DNA of 17,895 nt from CAUZFZ01 sp963579025 (GTDB taxonomy: Bacteria; Planctomycetota; Planctomycetia; Planctomycetales; Planctomycetaceae). This document shows, piece after piece, positions 15,245 to 17,895 of this stretch. Each line of letters opens with the position of its first letter. Position 1 is the first letter of the stretch. The notes under the pieces were generated by a model that did not search any database, had not been told where the DNA came from, and saw only the letters and a list, made by a program, of their open reading frames with translations. Location: contig CAUZFZ010000192.1 of the NCBI GenBank assembly GCA_963579025.1, positions 1 to 17,895 of the forward strand, in the 5' to 3' direction. The translations under genes were made by a program, and so were the position numbers.

Positions 15245-15685
15245 ATGAGTCTTGAATCACCCGATCTCGCGAGGGACACCCGTCGTCGACAACTCGTCTG
15301 GTTTCTACGCATCCTCGGCGGACTCGACTTGATAGCACTGCTGGCGGTTGTCATGCCGTTCAGCGCGATGAACTGGATGCACTACACGATCGGACTGGGC
15401 GAAATGCCCGACGCACCATTGATGGGATATCTCGCACGCTCCGCATCAATGCTCTACGCCTTCCTGGGTGGACTCGTGCTGTACATGTCCTTCGACGTGG
15501 ATCGCTACCGCCCGGTGCTGGACCTGATCGGTCGGATCGTGCTGGTTTGCGGTGTCATACTGATTGGCATTGATTTGGCTGAGCGGTTGCCGCTGTGGTG
15601 GATCTGTCTGGAAGGGCCGACGGTGCTGGGACTGGGCGGAGTGCTGTTGTGGCTGCTCCGCCGGAGTCGCCCGGAAAACGCCTGA
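15245..15685 (+). CDS. conserved-looking four-TM membrane protein, function unknown
   Basis: The 146-residue product has four predicted hydrophobic segments (about 19-41, 60-84, 92-112 and 117-138) and a short basic C-terminus (LLRRSRPENA), suggesting both ends in the cytoplasm. The second segment contains ARSASMLYAFLGGLVLYMS. I recognise no catalytic motif. It lies opposite the RCK potassium regulator with a shared 190-base promoter region, which by itself does not imply a role in potassium transport. ATG 15245 has only a weak AGCAG upstream. Amino-acid composition is convincing for a real membrane protein, and the shadow frames around it are poor. I cannot assign a function. Confidence 0.75.
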   Translation: MSLESPDLARDTRRRQLVWFLRILGGLDLIALLAVVMPFSAMNWMHYTIGLGEMPDAPLMGYLARSASMLYAFLGGLVLYMSFDVDRYRPVLDLIGRIVLVCGVILIGIDLAERLPLWWICLEGPTVLGLGGVLLWLLRRSRPENA

Positions 15686-15895
15686 CGCTGACTGCCACGA
15701 GTGTCGTCGAACCGAAACATGCTGCCGTACCGAATCGCGGATGATGCATTGCGGCAACATTCCGGCCGGCGTGCTGGTGGAAACCGCGACTCGACGCAGC
15801 CATGTATGCATCCTCGAAGGGACAAGGCAGGCTGGCGGCCGTTCTCGAATTCGACGGAATTCCCGCTGCACACAGACCTCTGCGGACAGGCTCGT

Positions 15896-15913
15896 GACAC
15901 GAGCACACGTGTC
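15896..15913. repeat. short hairpin
   Basis: GACACG (15896-15901) pairs with CGTGTC (15908-15913) around a 6-base loop. No T-run follows, so it is not a typical terminator. Confidence 0.35.
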
Positions 15914-15933
15914 GCGTCAGGCAATACGTAGCC

Positions 15934-15972
15934 CGCAACCATCGCGGCGTGCCCGTCGGCACGTGGGTTGCG
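15934..15972. repeat. nested palindrome
   Basis: An outer pair, CGCAACC (15934-15940) with GGTTGCG (15966-15972), encloses a perfect inner stem, CGTGCC (15948-15953) with GGCACG (15958-15963) and a CGTC loop. The left side has a 7-base internal bulge. The layout resembles REP-type or structured intergenic repeats, but only one copy is present in the window. Confidence 0.5.
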
Positions 15973-16090
15973 TGTTCGTTCCGCAGCCAAACAGCGTCCT
16001 CACGCTGCCTTGCATGGACATCGCGTTGCGCCACAAGCGTTCGTTCATGAAAGCCGGTCAGATTGACATCCTGATTGCGGCATTCGTCGC

Positions 16091-16124
16091 GTTGCCGGAG
16101 TTGCACCACAAACTCCGCCGCAAC
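16091..16124. repeat. stable hairpin upstream of the acyltransferase gene
   Basis: GTTGC followed by CGGAGTT (16091-16102) pairs with AACTCCG and GCAAC (16111-16124), with a two-base CC bulge and the 8-base loop GCACCACA. Twelve base pairs lie 33 bases before the next start codon, so it would fall in the 5' leader if transcription starts upstream of it. Confidence 0.5.
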
Positions 16125-16156
16125 CGGTGCGCCGCGCTCTGTCTGGGGAAACACCA

Positions 16157-17299
16157 ATGATCGCGGTTGCCGAAATGAACAGCTTTGATGAACTCGCCAA
16201 TCTGCGAGTCACCTGGAAACAGTTGTGGCAGGAAACTCGAGATGCGTCGTTTGTGCAGTCATGGGAATGGCTGCGCAGTTACTGGCGTCTGTTCGGTGAC
16301 GACCTGAAATTGCGAGCGCTGGTTGTGACTCTCGCCGCGAAACCTATTGGCATCGTTCCGTTCGCGCTGCGTCCCGTGAAAACGAAGCTGGGCATGGCGA
16401 ACGTGCTGACGTGGCCACAGGACGACTGGGGCGCGTGCCATGGGCAGATTGGACCGAATCCGGCAGCGGCTTTGGCTGCGGCAATGCGTCACATCACCCA
16501 GACTCGCGAGTGGGATGCGATTGAGTTGTCCGGCATCGACGAATCTAGAGTCGATCGCGGTCGTACGCGTAACGCGATGCAGAGCTGCGGCATTCAGCCA
16601 TCGGAAACGGACACGCTCCAGTACCCGGTTATCCAGATCGAGGGTTCGTGGGACTGGTTTCTGGAAGAGCGAGGCCTGGAACTGCGGATGCAATTGGCGC
16701 GAGCCCAGCAGGTGCTTGACCAGCATGGTCCGGTGTCTTTTCATCGCTGGCGTCCGTTGGGTGGACGCAACGGAGAAACCGCACGCCGCTGGGATCTCTT
16801 TCAGACCTTTGCGGAGATCAAGCGGGCAACGGAACGCGGAACCAGTCAAACCGAGAGTGGGCTGGCCATGTTGCAGGACGTGCATCCGCTGGCGGTCGAT
16901 GCCGGAGCCGTCGACATCGCGACTCTGACGATCAACGGTCGAGCGGTGGCGTGCTGCTACAGCTACGTCTCGCGCGGGACCGTTGAAGTCATGTTTGTCG
17001 GAGCCCACGACCCGGCTGCTGAAACCGCCACGACAGTGCTGATCGGCAACATAATCCGCGACAGCTTCATGCGGGACGATCAGCGGATCATCTTCCGGCG
17101 TTGTGATGGACCAGTTGCTTCCGCCTGGATCAGTGACTCGCTGTCAACGGTCACGTTGAGCCATATTCGGAAGCTCTCGGCGCGAGGTCAGTTACTCAAG
17201 CTGGCTCGCCCGGCAAATCGCAATCTCAACGAGTCCGCGCTTCCTGCGAATGGAACGAATCTCAACGCAGGTTCAATCGGGATCCACGCGGGCTCATGA
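16157..17299 (+). CDS. BioF2/FemAB-like (GNAT-fold) acyltransferase
   Basis: The 380-residue cytoplasmic protein matches by eye the 'CelD/BcsL' or BioF2-like acyltransferase group (double GNAT fold, related to FemAB). Seen: SFVQSWEWLRSYWRLFGDD at about 31-49, then a strand LRALVVTLAAKPIGIVPFALR (about 52-72), the RGLELRMQLARA helix (about 172-183, counterpart of the family's R...LRR...L segment), and the C-terminal GNAT strand block DIATLTINGRAVACCYSYV. Such proteins acylate polysaccharide or envelope precursors; the substrate here is unknown. I choose ATG 16157 over the upstream frame extension to 16127 because GGGGAA lies 6 bases before it. The last about 25 residues are polar and poorly conserved-looking, just before the IS110 left end, so the natural C-terminus could have been altered by the insertion. 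Confidence 0.8.
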   Translation: MIAVAEMNSFDELANLRVTWKQLWQETRDASFVQSWEWLRSYWRLFGDDLKLRALVVTLAAKPIGIVPFALRPVKTKLGMANVLTWPQDDWGACHGQIGPNPAAALAAAMRHITQTREWDAIELSGIDESRVDRGRTRNAMQSCGIQPSETDTLQYPVIQIEGSWDWFLEERGLELRMQLARAQQVLDQHGPVSFHRWRPLGGRNGETARRWDLFQTFAEIKRATERGTSQTESGLAMLQDVHPLAVDAGAVDIATLTINGRAVACCYSYVSRGTVEVMFVGAHDPAAETATTVLIGNIIRDSFMRDDQRIIFRRCDGPVASAWISDSLSTVTLSHIRKLSARGQLLKLARPANRNLNESALPANGTNLNAGSIGIHAGS

Positions 17300-17476
17300 A
17301 GCGAGTCGCGTCATGACAATTGCGCGGCGACCGAGCTCCGCTTCAAGGCTGTGAGTTTTCGGTAGGCCGAAGGTATGGGAAAGAGGTCTGCTCGCGAGTG
17401 TCGAGGGGCCTTTGATGCGTGGTCGATAAGAGAAGAAACGTTGAACTCTTCTCGCACCGCCACAAAAGGAACTCCC
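17300..17476 (+). ncRNA. IS110 left-end non-coding region, candidate bridge RNA locus
   Basis: The 177 bases between the acyltransferase stop and the IS110 transposase ATG contain no gene. They carry hairpins TTCGG-TAGG-CCGAA (17358-17371) and GAGAAG/CTTCTC (17430-17435 with 17448-17453) and the palindrome CTCGCGAG (17391-17398). IS110-group elements are known to encode a structured bridge RNA in the non-coding end upstream of the transposase. That this is such an RNA is inference from position and structure. The outer boundary of the element is not visible to me. Confidence 0.4.
17464..17470 (+). promoter_or_regulatory. ribosome binding site of the IS110 transposase
   Basis: AAAAGGA ends 6 bases before ATG 17477. 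It fixes this start in preference to the in-frame upstream ATG at 17375. Confidence 0.65.
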
Positions 17477-17770
17477 ATGCGATTTATCGGAGCAGACCTC
17501 CACAAGAAAAGTATCACTTTCTGTGTCGTCGAAAAACATCACGACACCATTCGCGTCGTCAAGAGGCAGAGACTCATGTGCTGTGAGATGCACCGCATCG
17601 AAGCGTTCCTGAAAGCGCACGCGCCGTATCAGCTCACGGTTGAAGCCACCATTGGATATGAATGGTTTGCCGGACTGGCGGAACAGTCGGCCGAACGTGT
17701 CGTGCTGGCTCATGCCGGCAAGCTGCGGGTGATTGCCGAAAGCACTCGCAAGACCGACAAGATCGATGCG
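17477..17770 (+). pseudogene. IS110-family transposase, 5' fragment
   Basis: The first 98 residues match the N-terminal DEDD (RuvC-like) domain of IS110 transposases: MRFIGADLHKKSITFCVVEK with the first aspartate (D7), LTVEATIGYEWF with the glutamate (E56), and RKTDKIDA with the next aspartates (D94, D97). The reading frame then runs into unrelated DNA (YGSSQKKRN...) and stops at 17821. The rest of the DEDD domain and the C-terminal transposase_20 domain with its catalytic serine are missing from the window. The break lies at a TA dinucleotide (17771-17772) where an IS630-type element seems to begin. If that element is complete, the remainder of this gene should lie beyond its far end, outside the window. 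Confidence 0.85.
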
Positions 17771-17895
17771 TATGGCTCATCGCAAAAAAAGCGCAACATT
17801 GATATAGAGTCGAGTTGTTAGATTTGCGATAAGCCGCTCGCTATGAGCGAGAACGGTTATTCGACTTTGGAAATACGAGTGCGTGCCGTTGAGGC
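17771..17895 (+). mobile_element. left end of an IS630-family element inserted into IS110 (partial)
   Basis: From TA at 17771 the sequence no longer fits the IS110 gene. A near-perfect inverted repeat follows (GGCTCATCGCAAA 17774-17786, TTTGCGATAAGCC 17823-17835, one mismatch), then the start of a transposase. IS630/Tc1 elements insert at TA and duplicate it, which fits the junction. The right end is outside the window, so the duplication cannot be seen. Confidence 0.6.
17843..17895 (+). CDS. IS630-family transposase, N-terminal fragment at window edge
   Basis: ATG 17843 opens a frame encoding MSENGYSTLEIRVRAVEA up to the last base. The GYS-x-LE/DLR-x-R-A/V-V-x-A pattern is the typical beginning of the helix-turn-helix domain of IS630-type transposases. 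Only 17 complete codons plus two bases are visible, so the assignment rests on this pattern and on insertion at a TA. No strong Shine-Dalgarno is present. The upstream inverted repeat partly overlaps the expected leader. Confidence 0.55.
   Translation, partial: MSENGYSTLEIRVRAVE

Larger units (their letters stand above)
15686..16156. other. hairpin-rich non-coding region, 471 bases
   Basis: Several long frames are open on both strands here, but none has a plausible protein composition, and they overlap each other. Instead I see three inverted repeats, listed separately (15896-15913, 15934-15972, 16091-16124). The stretch may contain decayed repeats and must contain the promoter of the acyltransferase gene. 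Confidence 0.4.

Noticed and set aside
15564..16160. 198-aa plus-strand ORF and the 200-aa and 161-aa minus-strand ORFs overlapping it
   Set aside because: They overlap each other and the membrane protein gene, have Cys/Arg-rich or Arg/Pro-rich products, and coincide with hairpins; GC-rich random open frames are the simpler explanation.
17294..17713. 139-aa minus-strand ORF
   Set aside because: Antisense to the IS110 transposase start, which has the DEDD motifs and a good ribosome binding site.
1..17895. CRISPR array, tRNA or rRNA genes
   Set aside because: I found no regularly spaced direct repeats and no cloverleaf or conserved rRNA segments on reading both strands; a tRNAscan or Infernal run would be decisive.

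Overview
The window looks like chromosomal DNA from a planctomycete (Planctomycetota), though the genus cannot be fixed. The reasons are a GC-rich coding style, mostly weak Shine-Dalgarno sites, a fused SecD-SecF protein beside YajC and Tgt, Gfo/Idh/MocA-type proteins including one with a twin-arginine signal, a zinc-ribbon/one-TM protein, and intergenic regions rich in IS debris and palindromes. This is inference from gene content; no rRNA or other taxonomic marker is present.

Layout. (i) 1-2030 is an accessory edge. It holds a possible divergent gene start at the left border, a large palindrome, an orphan three-TM membrane protein, and a mobile-element graveyard: a group II intron reverse-transcriptase fragment (minus strand, YADDF motif) abuts an IS91-type transposase fragment (plus strand). 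(ii) 2033-4950 is a probable catabolic operon: a sodium:solute symporter, a 47-aa one-TM protein whose start overlaps the symporter stop, and an FAD-dependent amine/amino-acid oxidoreductase. (iii) 4957-8397 holds a minus-strand zinc-ribbon membrane protein, a Tat-exported protein that looks like a divergent Gfo/Idh/MocA relative, and a convergent classical Gfo/Idh/MocA oxidoreductase. (iv) 8863-15051 is the housekeeping part: an HU-type DNA-binding protein with a strong terminator, then on the minus strand trkA-like, tgt, yajC and a secDF fusion, in transcription order. Tgt, YajC and SecDF form the familiar bacterial tgt-yajC-secD-secF arrangement. (v) 15245-17299 carries a four-TM protein and a BioF2/FemAB-like acyltransferase, separated by about 470 bases of hairpin-rich DNA. 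(vi) 17300-17895 is a second mobile-element edge: the 5' part of an IS110-family element, cut after the codons for KIDA by what looks like the left end of an IS630-family element inserted at a TA, which runs off the window.

The most unusual observations are: a dispersed 25-base palindromic repeat (one unit at 9286, an inverted pair at 14248-14313) flanking the secDF/yajC/tgt block; the overlapped symporter micro-ORF; the Tat-exported Gfo/Idh/MocA-like protein with a DKH in place of EKP; the IS110 left-end non-coding region where a bridge RNA would be expected; and the palindrome at 28-82 whose two arms carry matching Shine-Dalgarno-like sequences facing opposite ways. I see no CRISPR array, tRNA or rRNA, and nothing in the window amounts to a demonstrable new defence or biosynthetic system.
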